A DNA stretch of 64,000 nucleotides from an uncultured bacterium (lineage in GTDB: Bacteria > Cyanobacteriota > Vampirovibrionia > Gastranaerophilales > Gastranaerophilaceae). The stretch covers positions 1 to 64,000 of the forward strand of contig ONOE01000008.1 of the NCBI GenBank assembly GCA_900319365.1, written 5' to 3'. Numbering within the stretch: position 1 is the stretch's first letter; every line of letters begins with the position of its first letter. Made by a program: the position numbers and the translations under genes. The notes beneath the pieces are model-generated. The model did not search any database, was not told the DNA's origin, and saw only the letters and a list, made by a program, of their open reading frames with translations. Positions 34,972-43,480 of the stretch are shown in pieces.

Positions 34972-36102
34972 CTACTTAAAAACTCCTTTGACTTTGGATA
35001 TTATGGATTTTTCACTCTGAGGCTCTTTGCCTGTTTGCAATTCATAAAGTTGTTTATACAAATTCTTTTCGACTTCATTCAAGTTTGTCGGAGTTTTTAT
35101 TTTAAGAACAACTATATGATCTCCCTTTTGCGACGGACGGGATAAAACGGGGAACCCGGCACCCTTTATTTTTATAAGATGACCGTACTGAACTCCTTGC
35201 GGAATTTCAATTGTTGCATTTCCGTACAATGTTTTTACGGCAACCTTATCGCCCATAACAGCTTGAGCGGGAGAAATATCAAGTTCGGTTATGACATTTA
35301 TTCCGTCACGTTTGAAATACTTTGACGGAGTAACATGTATAACTACAAACAAATCACCGCTTTGACCACCGTTTGTACCGCAATCGCCCTCGCCTGATAT
35401 TCGCATTTTTGCCATATCATCTACGCCTGCGGGAATTTTTATTTGCAGTTTACGTTCTTTTGTTTCATAACCTGACCCGTTGCAATATGAGCACGGTGTA
35501 TCAATTACATGTCCTGAACCATGACATTGAGGACAAACAGATATTTGCGAAAAACTACCCAAAGGAGTTCTCGTAACACTCTGAACCTGTCCGGCACCGT
35601 TACATTTCGGGCAAACTTTAGGCGTTGAGCCCGCTTTTGCACCTGTTCCGCCGCATTGTTTACAGGTTTCAAGGTGGCTGAATTTGATTTCTTTTTCAAC
35701 CCCGAATGCTGCTTCTTCAAATTTTATTTTTATATCGTAGCGTAAATCGTCGCCTCTTTGAGGAGCGTTTGGATCTTGCATTCCGCCAAATCCGAATCCG
35801 CCGAATCCGCCAAAGAAACTTTCAAAGATATCGTTAAGATTACCGAAACCGCCCGCAAAAGGACCTCCCGTATCAAAGCCAGCATTTTTTAAACCGTCCT
35901 CGCCGTATCTGTCATAGGTTGCCCTTTTGTTATCATCAGACAGGGTTTCATAAGCTTTGCCGAGTTCTTTAAATTTTTCCTCCGCATCGGGGGCTTTATT
36001 TACATCGGGGTGTAATACTCTTGCTTTTTTTCTGAAAGCTACTTTTATTTCCTCTTTTGTGGCGTTTTTGGACACGCCCAAAATTTCATAGTAATCTGCC
36101 AT
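34972..36102 (-). CDS. dnaJ: Chaperone DnaJ
   Basis: Type I Hsp40 co-chaperone that delivers substrates to DnaK and stimulates its ATPase. 376 residues. J domain (1-70) with the HPD tripeptide in VLHPDVNKA; a Gly/Phe-rich linker (80-115); four zinc-binding CxxCxGxG repeats ([32 protein letters not shown]); then two C-terminal beta domains. Complete. It follows grpE by 48 bases; dnaK and hrcA are not in the window. Confidence 0.97.
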   Translation of the reverse strand: MADYYEILGVSKNATKEEIKVAFRKKARVLHPDVNKAPDAEEKFKELGKAYETLSDDNKRATYDRYGEDGLKNAGFDTGGPFAGGFGNLNDIFESFFGGFGGFGFGGMQDPNAPQRGDDLRYDIKIKFEEAAFGVEKEIKFSHLETCKQCGGTGAKAGSTPKVCPKCNGAGQVQSVTRTPLGSFSQISVCPQCHGSGHVIDTPCSYCNGSGYETKERKLQIKIPAGVDDMAKMRISGEGDCGTNGGQSGDLFVVIHVTPSKYFKRDGINVITELDISPAQAVMGDKVAVKTLYGNATIEIPQGVQYGHLIKIKGAGFPVLSRPSQKGDHIVVLKIKTPTNLNEVEKNLYKQLYELQTGKEPQSEKSIISKVKGVFK

Positions 36103-36150
36103 AGTCTGTTATTTTATATCCCTTAATATCTATTTACATTTATACTACAA

Positions 36151-36756
36151 TTATTCGGCTGTGGCAACATTAACCATCGCAGGTCTTAAAACTTTGTCAC
36201 CTAACTTGTAACCTTTACGTAATTCGGAAATAACCGTATGTTCTTTATAATCTTTTGTCGGTGTTCTCATTACGGCTTCATGATAATTAGGGTCGAAATC
36301 TTCGCCTACAGCTTTAATTTCTTCTAACCCGATTTTAGTTAAAGTATCATAAACCTGTTTTTGAATTAAATCAAAACTTTCTTTGATTTTTGCGCTGTCA
36401 TCAACGTTTTCCAAAGATTTTTGACCACGTTCAAAATTATCAAGAACTTCAAGCAATTTTTTAAGAGTTTCTTCTTTTCCGTAATTTATAAGATTTTCTC
36501 TTTCTTGAACGGCTCTTTTTCTTGCATTATCAAAATCCGCAGCAAGTCTTATATACTGCTGATTTAATTTTTCATATTTATCTTTCCATTCGTCGGTTTT
36601 AGGTTCATCTTTTTTTTCTTCGGATTTTTTATCAGTTTCTTTGTCCTCGGATTTTGTGTCTTTATTTTCCGATTCATCTTCAACCGGTTCTGTTATGTCA
36701 ATTTTTTTATCTTTGGTATCCGCATTTTCAAACGGATTAGAGTTTTTATGACTCAT
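36151..36756 (-). CDS. grpE: Nucleotide exchange factor GrpE
   Basis: Releases ADP from DnaK. 201 residues. Residues 1-60 are a charged, Lys/Glu/Asp-rich disordered tail; residues 60-130 are the long dimer helix (KDKYEKLNQQYIRLAADFDNARKRAVQERE); the end is the beta-domain with FDPNYHEAVMRTPTKDYKEH and GYKLGDKVLRPAMVNVA. GGGGG precedes the ATG. Upstream of dnaJ on the same strand. Confidence 0.96.
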   Translation of the reverse strand: MSHKNSNPFENADTKDKKIDITEPVEDESENKDTKSEDKETDKKSEEKKDEPKTDEWKDKYEKLNQQYIRLAADFDNARKRAVQERENLINYGKEETLKKLLEVLDNFERGQKSLENVDDSAKIKESFDLIQKQVYDTLTKIGLEEIKAVGEDFDPNYHEAVMRTPTKDYKEHTVISELRKGYKLGDKVLRPAMVNVATAE

Positions 36757-36856
36757 AATAAATCCCCCTTATACTTTATTGTTAGTTTTATTATAGTTTA
36801 TTAATTACAAGATACAAGGAAAATTTATTATTTTTTAATAATTGGCATGGCGGGTT

Positions 36857-37981
36857 TTATCTTGTGTAAACTCTTGGTAAACGAACCTTTAGCCTGCATG
36901 TTAGTTCATAATTTATCGTATTTAAAAGTTTTGCCCAAACATCAATTGATTTGTTTTCGTCAAGCAGGGTAATTACATCTCCAGTTTTGCATTTTACCCC
37001 CGTAACGTCAAACATCATTTGATCCATCGTAATGTTTCCGACCTGCGGGACTTCCACACCGTTTAATCTGCCTGTTATTTTATTAGACAAGCCTCTGGGA
37101 ACACCGTCTGCATATCCTATCGGAACGGTTGCAACAGTTCTGTCGCCTTTTGCAACGAAAGTATGTCCGTAACTTACGCCCTCACCTGCTTTTACGGCAT
37201 GAATATTAATTATTCTGCCTTTTAATGAAATTAACTGTTTCAAATCAGGTTTACGGAATTTTACGCCTTGTGGGAAATCAGGATATAAGCCATACAATGA
37301 AATACCTATTCTTCTCATATTTGAATTGGGTTTGTCATAGCATATAGAACCTGCCGTATTTAAAATATGGAGCAAAAGTCCGTCTGTATTGACATTATCC
37401 ACAACGCTATCCCAGCGTTTAAATTGTTCTTTTGTTTTTTCTAAATTCTCGGCATTTGCAAGATGAGTAAAAATACCTTTTAATTCAACATAAGGTGCAT
37501 TTTGAACTTTTTTTACAAACTCAACTCCGTCCTCGGCACGAACACCTATTCTATTCATGCCCGTATCAAGTTTTATATGAACTTTAGGTTTAATACCAGT
37601 TCTTTCATAAATTTCTTTACATGCAGCAAGCTGTTCATCGGTAAAAATGGCTATACTGATATCATTTTGAACAGCACTTTCTATTGCCCACAAAGGAACA
37701 GCCCCCAGAACAAGTATCGGGCAGGTTATTTTTGCCTGTCTTAAATCAACGCCCTCATCAATTGAGGCAACGCCAAGCATGTCAACTCCGCTTGCAAGAA
37801 TTGTCGGGGAAAGCATAACTGCGCCATGTCCGTACGCATCGGCTTTTACTACGCCCAAAAGCTTTACTCCCTGCGGAATATTCTTTTTAATCTCTTTAAT
37901 ATTATGCTCAAGATTTGAAATATTTATTTCAACCCATGCATCCCTGTGAATATTTATATTCGTTTGTCGTGTGTTTTTCAT
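36857..37981 (-). CDS. alr: Alanine racemase
   Basis: PLP enzyme making D-alanine for peptidoglycan. 374 residues. The PLP lysine lies in VVKADAYGHGA, the RVGIR-like substrate region is in TGMNRIGVRAED, phosphate-binding SSM-like NMRRIGISLYG follows, and the second catalytic Tyr is in GEGVSYGHTF; IPIGYADG and the C-terminal beta-barrel with NITMDQMMFDVTG complete the fold. TATAAT stands 7 bases before the ATG with TTGTTT 16 bases further up and no ribosome binding site, so the transcript may be leaderless. Confidence 0.96.
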   Translation of the reverse strand: MKNTRQTNINIHRDAWVEINISNLEHNIKEIKKNIPQGVKLLGVVKADAYGHGAVMLSPTILASGVDMLGVASIDEGVDLRQAKITCPILVLGAVPLWAIESAVQNDISIAIFTDEQLAACKEIYERTGIKPKVHIKLDTGMNRIGVRAEDGVEFVKKVQNAPYVELKGIFTHLANAENLEKTKEQFKRWDSVVDNVNTDGLLLHILNTAGSICYDKPNSNMRRIGISLYGLYPDFPQGVKFRKPDLKQLISLKGRIINIHAVKAGEGVSYGHTFVAKGDRTVATVPIGYADGVPRGLSNKITGRLNGVEVPQVGNITMDQMMFDVTGVKCKTGDVITLLDENKSIDVWAKLLNTINYELTCRLKVRLPRVYTR

Positions 37982-37988
37982 ATGACGT

Positions 37989-38016
37989 ATTATAGAACAA
38001 AAATTTATTTAAACAA
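37989..38016 (-). promoter_or_regulatory. Promoter of alr
   Basis: Read leftward: TTGTTT (38011-38016), 16-base spacer, TATAAT (37989-37994), then 7 bases to the ATG at 37981. Confidence 0.5.
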
Positions 38017-38041
38017 AGGGATAATCTTTATCGGGTTTAAA

Positions 38042-38608
38042 CTAATTTGAACCGTTAAAGTTTTTATATCTGTAGCTTAAAATGCTGTAATCGGAAACAT
38101 CAGATGAACTGTCATCACTTCCGTAGAACAATGACATATCTGTTGTTGCCTTACGATAATTTGCTTCGTCCAATTTTTCCTGTTTCTGGCAATCAGCAGT
38201 ATAAGCTGATATTTCGGCACTTGTTACTCTGCCGTCATGGTTTTTATCGATTTCATCAAAATTATCCAAAATCTTTGAAACCGTAGATGCAGAATAAGCA
38301 CCCGATGCGGCAAGCTGACTCAATTCATTTCTTGAAACACCTGCAGTTGCAAGAGTTTGGGAAAATTGATTCATTTCATCCGCACTTATTGTACCATCGC
38401 CGTTTTTGTCAAACGATTTGAAATTATTTTGCAAATACGATGCGAAAGACTGATTCAATGTAAGATAATTTGTTCCGTCCTGACGGGCAGCAACAATGTT
38501 TTTCATCGTTACTCCGTCTTTTGGGTAAAGCGATGATAAATATGCAAATGTATTTTCTAAACCTGAATTAATCCCAGTAACAAGAGATGTTCCGATACCT
38601 GAAGCCAT
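38042..38608 (-). CDS. Two-EF-hand calcium-binding protein
   Basis: 188 residues. Two canonical EF-hand loops: DKNGDGTISADE (67-78) and DKNHDGRVTSAE (121-132), each with acidic ligands at positions 1, 3(N), 5 and 12. The first 60 residues are weakly hydrophobic and Gly/Ser-rich (MASGIGTSLVTGINSG), not a classic signal peptide. C-terminus Asp/Ser/Tyr-rich. Calcium binding is well supported; a role in sensing or adhesion is guesswork. Monocistronic with TTGACA in a palindrome (TTGACAAATGTCAA, 38661-38674) upstream, a likely promoter/operator. Confidence 0.85.
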   Translation of the reverse strand: MASGIGTSLVTGINSGLENTFAYLSSLYPKDGVTMKNIVAARQDGTNYLTLNQSFASYLQNNFKSFDKNGDGTISADEMNQFSQTLATAGVSRNELSQLAASGAYSASTVSKILDNFDEIDKNHDGRVTSAEISAYTADCQKQEKLDEANYRKATTDMSLFYGSDDSSSDVSDYSILSYRYKNFNGSN

Positions 38609-38660
38609 AATTAAAACCTTTCTGTTTCTACTTCTACTCTTTCTTTATAATAATGATGTT

Positions 38661-38674
38661 TTGACAAATGTCAA
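38661..38674 (-). promoter_or_regulatory. Palindrome overlapping the -35 of the EF-hand gene
   Basis: TTGACAAATGTCAA: leftward TTGACA is followed 17-19 bases later by ATTATT/TATTAT. The 6-2-6 symmetry is a candidate repressor site. Confidence 0.4.
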
Positions 38675-38855
38675 CATTTTTTGCCAAATCTCATACGTTT
38701 AGATAAGCTTGATATGATTGAGTTTTAGGGATAGTTATTAAGATATGTTAAGAAAATATATATTTATTATTCAAAATTTAGCAATTATTTATTTAATTTA
38801 AACTTTATATATATGTCGGGGAAATACAATAGGGAAAAATAAAGGAGAAATTAAA

Positions 38856-39044
38856 ATGGCAAGAGTTTTAATATCAATGCCTGAAAAATTCTTAGATGAA
38901 ATTGATTCAGTAGCAAACAACGAAAACAGATCCAGATCAGAATTAATCAGAGAAGCATTAAGAACTTATATGTACAGAAATCAGGTCAGAAACTCTCAAA
39001 AATCAGTAACAAATGCTGAAATTCTTGATGCACTGCTGGGGTAA
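38856..39044 (+). CDS. CopG-type ribbon-helix-helix protein
   Basis: 62 residues. RVLISMPEKFLDEIDSVANN gives the DNA-contacting strand and first helix, RSRSELIREALRTYMYRNQV the second helix; this is the standard CopG/Arc fold. Usually an antitoxin or autoregulator; here no toxin follows. GGAGAAATTAAA precedes the ATG. A second, related small protein is encoded 30 bases downstream. Confidence 0.88.
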   Translation: MARVLISMPEKFLDEIDSVANNENRSRSELIREALRTYMYRNQVRNSQKSVTNAEILDALLG

Positions 39045-39074
39045 AAAAGTTTTAGTTAAAGGAATTTGGGGAAA

Positions 39075-39239
39075 ATGAAAAGCGATTACAAAATGACAAC
39101 TGTCTATGAATATGCAAGGCTCTTAGACAATGACTTAACAACAGGTGAAAAATCCGTTAAAAAAGCCGTTGAAAGATACTTGTACAGAACGCAGCAAGCT
39201 AAAAAAGATGCTGATATTCTGGAACGGTTGTTAGCATAA
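39075..39239 (+). CDS. 54-residue protein related to the preceding CopG-type protein
   Basis: Starts at the ATG at 39075 with GGGGAAA upstream. The text KKAVERYLYRTQQAKKDADI followed by LERLLA parallels the preceding protein's REALRTYMYRNQVRN...AEILDALLG: same second helix, Y-x-Y-R-x-Q-x pattern and same ending I-L-x-x-L-L. The first part (MKSDYKMTTVYEYARLLDND) lacks the clear RHH strand. Probably a diverged tandem duplicate that could dimerise with its neighbour. Confidence 0.65.
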   Translation: MKSDYKMTTVYEYARLLDNDLTTGEKSVKKAVERYLYRTQQAKKDADILERLLA

Positions 39240-39300
39240 AAGAACTTCTTAAGGGAAAAATTATTATTCTTAGGGTAAATGGTTATTTAGAAAGTATTTA

Positions 39301-39330
39301 AAGACTTGAAATAAATTTTCAAGTCTTTTT
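39301..39330 (+). terminator. Intrinsic terminator after the two small proteins
   Basis: Perfect 10-base stem AAGACTTGAA / TTCAAGTCTT with a 7-base loop, then a T-run. Confidence 0.9.
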
Positions 39331-39414
39331 TGTATATTATTTTGACTTTTTAAAAATTATTATTAAACACAATACAAAACTCATATAAAAAGATGATTTT
39401 TGAACGATTAATAT

Positions 39415-39441
39415 TAAAAATCATTCAAAACTGTCCGATAA
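39415..39441 (+). promoter_or_regulatory. Sigma-28 (FliA)-like promoter of the flagellar cluster
   Basis: TAAA (39415-39418), exactly 15 bases, TCCGATAA (39434-39441): this matches the FliA consensus TAAA-N15-GCCGATAA at 11 of 12 positions. It stands 50 bases before the first flagellar rod gene. Confidence 0.6.
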
Positions 39442-39492
39442 TGAAAGTAGTATATCCGCAATTATGCGGAGCAATAAAAGAAGGTAGAATTT

Positions 39493-40191
39493 ATGCGTAT
39501 AAACGGTGGAATTTATTATAATAACAGCGGTTTAACAAATTCAATCAGAGCCATGCATCTTCAATCGGTTCTGCTTGAAATGCGCAACGAAAACGTCGGC
39601 GGGTTTGATAAAATAGGATATCAAAGGAAAGAACCCGTAGTTTCATCATTTACCGAATTCATGGGTGTAAATGCTCTGTCAGAAACGTTAGATGATAAAG
39701 TCGGCAGAATCGGGGTTTCCGATAATCCGCTTGATATCGCTCTGGCTAATAAAGGTTATTTCCAAATTGAAACCAAAGACGGCATAAAATTAACCCGTGA
39801 CGGCAGATTTAAAATAGGGAAAGACGGTTCGCTTTTATCACTAGAGGACGGAGCGGTATTATCCGATGCAGGTATACCGATAAAATTGCCGTTTGTTCCG
39901 CAAGACTTGAAACAGGTAAAAGTTGATAGAAACGGCAAAATCAGTTTATTTGACGATAAAACTCATGAATTTAAAAATATAGCACGGCTCGGAGTAGTTG
40001 ATGCTAACGGACTTGTTGTAATGGATCCAAACGTAAAACAGGGATGCAACGAATATTCAAACGTATCATTGCAGGAAGAATTTATAAAAATGATGCCCAT
40101 AATGAAGAACTTTGATGCAAACAGACAGATGTACATGCTCCAAAACTCTGTATTGGGCAAGGCTATATCACAACTGGGAACATCTTCTTAG
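39493..40191 (+). CDS. Flagellar rod/hook-basal body protein, FlgF/FlgG-like
   Basis: 232 residues. The central block GRIGVSDNPLDIALANKGYF followed by IETKDGIKLTRDGRFKI is the conserved FlgE/F/G core. The N-terminal rod motif, normally N-x-x-N-x-x-T-x-G-Y/F, is degenerate (MRNENVGGFDKIGYQR), and the C-terminal coiled helix is VSLQEEFIKMMPIMKNFDAN. First gene of a four-gene rod cluster with gaps of 12, 79 and 14 bases. Gene identity within FlgF/FlgG is not settled. Confidence 0.85.
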   Translation: MRINGGIYYNNSGLTNSIRAMHLQSVLLEMRNENVGGFDKIGYQRKEPVVSSFTEFMGVNALSETLDDKVGRIGVSDNPLDIALANKGYFQIETKDGIKLTRDGRFKIGKDGSLLSLEDGAVLSDAGIPIKLPFVPQDLKQVKVDRNGKISLFDDKTHEFKNIARLGVVDANGLVVMDPNVKQGCNEYSNVSLQEEFIKMMPIMKNFDANRQMYMLQNSVLGKAISQLGTSS

Positions 40192-40203
40192 GAGAGGTAA
40201 CAA

Positions 40204-40920
40204 ATGTATAATTTTCAATCAATAATTTCAAAAGGAACAAATAATGCACTTATACAATTTGAAAGATTCGGCATGCTTGCCCATAACCTTTCAAACGTAG
40301 ATACTAACGGTTATAAGCAGCAATCCTTTGAACAAATATTGAAAGAGGACGGATACCTCACAGGTGCCGTCAGAAATGATTACAAACAAGGTTCCATAAG
40401 AGTAACCGAAAATCCCTATGACCTCGCAATTGACGGTCCGGGGTATATTCCCGTTACTTCACCGTCAGGAGAAGTTCAATACACAAGGGACGGAGCTTTC
40501 AGAACCAACAAAGACGGTTATCTTATCACAAGCGACGGATGGCTTGTCGGCGACGGTATTAAAATCCCCGCAAACTGTTTGAAATTCCAAATTAAGAAAA
40601 ACGGCGACGTAATCTATTACAACTACCATGACGATAAACCAAAAACCATAGGTCATGTACCGTTGATAAGATTTGAAAACCCCGACGGACTTGAAAGAAC
40701 CGACATGGACAGACTGAAGGCAACAGACGATGCCGGCGAAGCTTTCCTTGTAAAAGACCATGAATGTTTCAAACAAGCATGCCTTGAAAGAGCTAACGTA
40801 AGTGTTTATTCTTCGGCAAACGAATTGTTAAGACTAAACGCCTCAATGCTTGCAAGTATGCAAATTCTGAAAGTAGCAGACCAAATGTATAACAAAGCAA
40901 TCAATATAAGAGAATCATAA
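40204..40920 (+). CDS. Flagellar rod protein FlgG/FlgF-like
   Basis: 238 residues. N-terminal rod motif HNLSNVDTNGYKQQSFEQ is canonical. Core: RVTENPYDLAIDGPGYIPVT then GEVQYTRDGAFRTNKDGYLI, closely FlgG-like. C-terminal helix: ANVSVYSSANELLRLNASML and QILKVADQMYNKAINIRE. GGAGAGGTAAC precedes the ATG, 12 bases after the previous stop. Would form the distal or proximal rod. Confidence 0.9.
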   Translation: MYNFQSIISKGTNNALIQFERFGMLAHNLSNVDTNGYKQQSFEQILKEDGYLTGAVRNDYKQGSIRVTENPYDLAIDGPGYIPVTSPSGEVQYTRDGAFRTNKDGYLITSDGWLVGDGIKIPANCLKFQIKKNGDVIYYNYHDDKPKTIGHVPLIRFENPDGLERTDMDRLKATDDAGEAFLVKDHECFKQACLERANVSVYSSANELLRLNASMLASMQILKVADQMYNKAINIRES

Positions 40921-40975
40921 TAAAAGTTTATAAGTTTATAAGTTGATAAGTTTTTATCAGTCTTGTAAACCTTTA
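40921..40975. repeat. TTATAAG-type short repeat stretch
   Basis: The gap before flgB has AGTTTATA-AGTTTATA-AGTTGATA-AGTTTTTATCAGTCTT, four 8-base units. The related stretch at 58089-58204 begins AAGTTCATAAGTTCATAAG and also continues to TCAGTCTT. Confidence 0.55.
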
Positions 40976-40999
40976 AACAAACATGAAAGGCAAATAAAA

Positions 41000-41347
41000 A
41001 TGTATACACCGTTAGACAGTATGGGCAAAGTTTCATTGATGATGGACTTAATCGCACAAAAGCAAAGGGCATTAGGTTCAAACATCGCAAACGTTGATAC
41101 CCCCGGATATATAAGACAAGATATTGATTTCGGGCAGTATTTAAGCACGATGAACAGTCCGCTTGAAACTCAATTGTCAGAAAAGCTCGGACCGTCTGCC
41201 GTTGCAACGCAAAGAGACGAAGAACCCGTCAATGCGCCTAACGAATTACTTAAAATCCAAGAAAACGCCATTTTGTATTCAATGGCAACAAGAAGAATGT
41301 CAAATATAATTACCGAAATGAAAACGGTTATAAACGTCGGTAAATAA
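41000..41347 (+). CDS. flgB: Flagellar basal-body rod protein FlgB
   Basis: 115 residues from the ATG at 41000 (AAAGG upstream); the longer open frame from 40943 is in the repeat. MMDLIAQKQRALGSNIANVD followed by TPGYIRQDIDFGQYL is the FlgB N-terminal motif, and ATRRMSNIITEMKTVINVGK the C-terminal helix. Slightly shorter than typical FlgB (about 130). Proximal rod protein next to the MS ring. Confidence 0.92.
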   Translation: MYTPLDSMGKVSLMMDLIAQKQRALGSNIANVDTPGYIRQDIDFGQYLSTMNSPLETQLSEKLGPSAVATQRDEEPVNAPNELLKIQENAILYSMATRRMSNIITEMKTVINVGK

Positions 41348-41361
41348 TAAGGAGGGTTAAA

Positions 41362-41805
41362 ATGGGTATATTTGAATCAATAGATATAGGCGGTAATGCC
41401 CTCAGAGTACACGGAAAAAGAATTGATGTTCACGCAAAAAACATTGCAAACTTAGATACTCCGAATTATGTAAGAAAAATTCCGATATTGAATGCTACAG
41501 ATGATTTATCATTCCACGGACTTTTAAATACAATGAAAGAGGACGTTTTCGGAGTCGGAACTTTGCCGTATCTTCAGGGCGGAGTTAATTTCTCCGGAGT
41601 TGTGGAAGATCCGACCCCCGGAGAAAAGATTTATCAGCCGGGACACCCTGATGCAGATGCAAACGGTTATATAAGAACTTCAAACGTAAACGCCATGGTT
41701 GATATTGCAGATGCTTTGATGGCGCAAAGAGCTTACGAAGCAAACCTTGCGCTCGTTAACGTAACAAAATCAATGGCGCAAAAAGCGGTTGAAATCGGCA
41801 GGTAA
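41362..41805 (+). CDS. flgC: Flagellar basal-body rod protein FlgC
   Basis: 147 residues, typical FlgC size. HAKNIANLDTPNYVRKIPIL is the N-terminal rod motif, GEKIYQPGHPDADANGYIRT is the FlgC middle signature, and VDIADALMAQRAYEANLALV the C-terminal helix. AAGGAGGG precedes the ATG. The cluster ends here: fliE, fliF and other flagellar genes do not follow, and the next gene faces the other way. Confidence 0.95.
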   Translation: MGIFESIDIGGNALRVHGKRIDVHAKNIANLDTPNYVRKIPILNATDDLSFHGLLNTMKEDVFGVGTLPYLQGGVNFSGVVEDPTPGEKIYQPGHPDADANGYIRTSNVNAMVDIADALMAQRAYEANLALVNVTKSMAQKAVEIGR

Positions 41806-41874
41806 GATTTATAGTTAAAAATTTTACAAATTTTAGCACAGGTTAAATTTTTGACCTGTGCTTTTGAATGTCTG

Positions 41875-42747
41875 TTAAGTTTGAGCAGGCTGTTGTGGAA
41901 TTTCATCAAGTATGAATTTACCTATCTTGCCTGCACGAAAATCTTTTAAAATATAAGCACAAGTTCTTTCTATATCGGGAGCATTTCGCTGTTTTAGCCA
42001 TTTTCTTGAAAAGGCAATATTTTCAACCGTCAAATCAACATCTTGCGCTATATTGTAAAACTGTTTGAAAACTTCCTTTTGCTTATCATTTAAAATATCT
42101 AACAAAGCTCTTGCAACAAATTCGTTGGAATACGCATTTTCACCGACAGAATTAACAAAGGCAAGTTTTATCGCTTTTTGTTGATCTTCCTGTTTCATCG
42201 GGATAATCCCCGGGGTGTCGAGCAATTCAAGTTGAGGATTAATTCTCACCCATTGCTGTTGACGTGTAACACCTGCTTTTGCCCCCGTTTTGGTTTTTGA
42301 AGATATTGTTAATTTGTTGATTATGCTGGATTTTCCGACATTAGGAAGCCCGACAACCATAATACGTGCGGGTCTGCGCAATAAACCTTTTGCTATCAGA
42401 CTTTGGATTTTAGGTTCTGATAATCTGACGGACTCATTTACAATCGCTTTAACATCTTTTAAATTAAGTGAAGTCGTCGGCAAAACGGTTACTTTCGTTT
42501 CATGCTCAAGATATTTAATATATTTATGCAACTCGTTTCTGTCAACAAGATCGGATTTATTAATCAGCAAAAAACGAGGCTTCTGATTAAGAAGTCTCGT
42601 AATATTGTCATATCTGCTTGAAATCGGTATACGGGCATCAACGACTTCAATTACGGCATCTACCAATGAAAGTTGTTCTTTCAACTTTTTTTCGGCTTTT
42701 GCAATATGCCCCGGATACCAATGAATATGTAATTTATCTTTTTTCAA
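41875..42747 (-). CDS. rbgA: Ribosome biogenesis GTPase RbgA (YlqF)
   Basis: 290 residues. Circularly permuted GTPase: WYPGHIAKAEKKLKEQLSLV at the start, G4 NKSDLVD before G1 GLPNVGKSS, then G3 DTPGI; the C-terminal helical domain follows. Acts in the late assembly of the 50S subunit. The start overlaps the end of rplS by 14 bases, coupling the two; L19 and RbgA functions fit well. Confidence 0.95.
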   Translation of the reverse strand: MKKDKLHIHWYPGHIAKAEKKLKEQLSLVDAVIEVVDARIPISSRYDNITRLLNQKPRFLLINKSDLVDRNELHKYIKYLEHETKVTVLPTTSLNLKDVKAIVNESVRLSEPKIQSLIAKGLLRRPARIMVVGLPNVGKSSIINKLTISSKTKTGAKAGVTRQQQWVRINPQLELLDTPGIIPMKQEDQQKAIKLAFVNSVGENAYSNEFVARALLDILNDKQKEVFKQFYNIAQDVDLTVENIAFSRKWLKQRNAPDIERTCAYILKDFRAGKIGKFILDEIPQQPAQT

Positions 42748-43090
42748 TTTTTTCCTTAATACGAGTAGCCTTACCCGAACGTTCTCTCAAGTAATATAAT
42801 TTAGAACGTTTTACATCACCTCTGCGGATAACTTCGATTTTGTCGATTCTCGGAGAGTTAATTAAGAATACTCTTTCTACGCCTACGCCTTGGAATACTT
42901 TTCTTACCGTGATTGTTTTGTTTAATCCGGCACCGTGCATTTTAATAATTGTACCTTCAAAAGCCTGCAATCTTTCTTTGTTTCCTTCAACGATTTTTAC
43001 AAAAACTTTAACTGTATCACCGGCACTCAAAGTCGGTAATTCACTTTTTAAATATCCTTTTTCCAATTCATCAATAACAGGGTTATTCAT
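42734..43090 (-). CDS. rplS: Ribosomal protein L19
   Basis: 118 residues, full length. GDTVKVFVKIVEGNKERLQA, FEGTIIKMHGAGLNKTITVR, KVFQGVGVERVFLINSPRID and KLYYLRERSGKATRIKEK are all family-typical. Lies in the interface of the two subunits. AAAGGAAAAATAAAG precedes the ATG. trmD is not next to it as it is in many genomes; rbgA is. Confidence 0.98.
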   Translation of the reverse strand: MNNPVIDELEKGYLKSELPTLSAGDTVKVFVKIVEGNKERLQAFEGTIIKMHGAGLNKTITVRKVFQGVGVERVFLINSPRIDKIEVIRRGDVKRSKLYYLRERSGKATRIKEKIEKR

Positions 43091-43285
43091 CTTTATTTTT
43101 CCTTTTATTTCTTAAATATTGCTACTTACAATTCCTTAATTCGTGCTTTTAAAAAGATTTTTTCCACATAAAAATCCACACGAACCCACGCTTGCACCCT
43201 TTATGTTATAATAAACATTTTTTATTTGCAAGAGCTTTTAGGGAGTTTAAAGAATTGTTACAAATAATTGTGATGAAATTTTTAT

Positions 43286-43293
43286 GCTAAAAT
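43286..43293 (+). promoter_or_regulatory. Extended -10 before the 56-residue ORF
   Basis: TG at 43285-43286, then C and TAAAAT (43288-43293), 7 bases, ATG at 43301. AAGG lies only one base from the ATG, too close to serve as a Shine-Dalgarno. Confidence 0.4.
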
Positions 43294-43300
43294 TCAAGGT

Positions 43301-43471
43301 ATGGGTAGCGATTATAAAAAATTATTAAATAAAAAAAAGAAAAAATATTGCGACACTAAAACTATGGGCGTAAATATTGATAAAAACGAGTATTATGAAA
43401 TTATACTGTCAAATTCCGCACACCCCGAAAATATGAAATCCGATTATACTTTTGCAAATAAAAATAAATAA
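43301..43471 (+). CDS. Small Lys/Asn-rich protein, unknown
   Basis: 56 residues: MGSDYKKLLNKKKKKYCDTK with five consecutive lysines, then MGVNIDKNEYYEIILSNSAH and a tail ending FANKNK. No known domain. Evidence that it is real: extended -10 spaced 7 bases from the ATG like other leaderless genes here, and its stop fits 10 bases from the end of the kinase gene. Evidence against: short, and simple in composition. Confidence 0.45.
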   Translation: MGSDYKKLLNKKKKKYCDTKTMGVNIDKNEYYEIILSNSAHPENMKSDYTFANKNK

Positions 43472-43480
43472 AACCTTTAA

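Noticed and set aside
43160-43180. Two DnaA-box-like sequences (TTTTCCACA and AAATCCACA)
   Set aside because: One has one mismatch and the other two; only two sites, no AT-rich unwinding element, no dnaA or dnaN nearby. Not an origin on this evidence.
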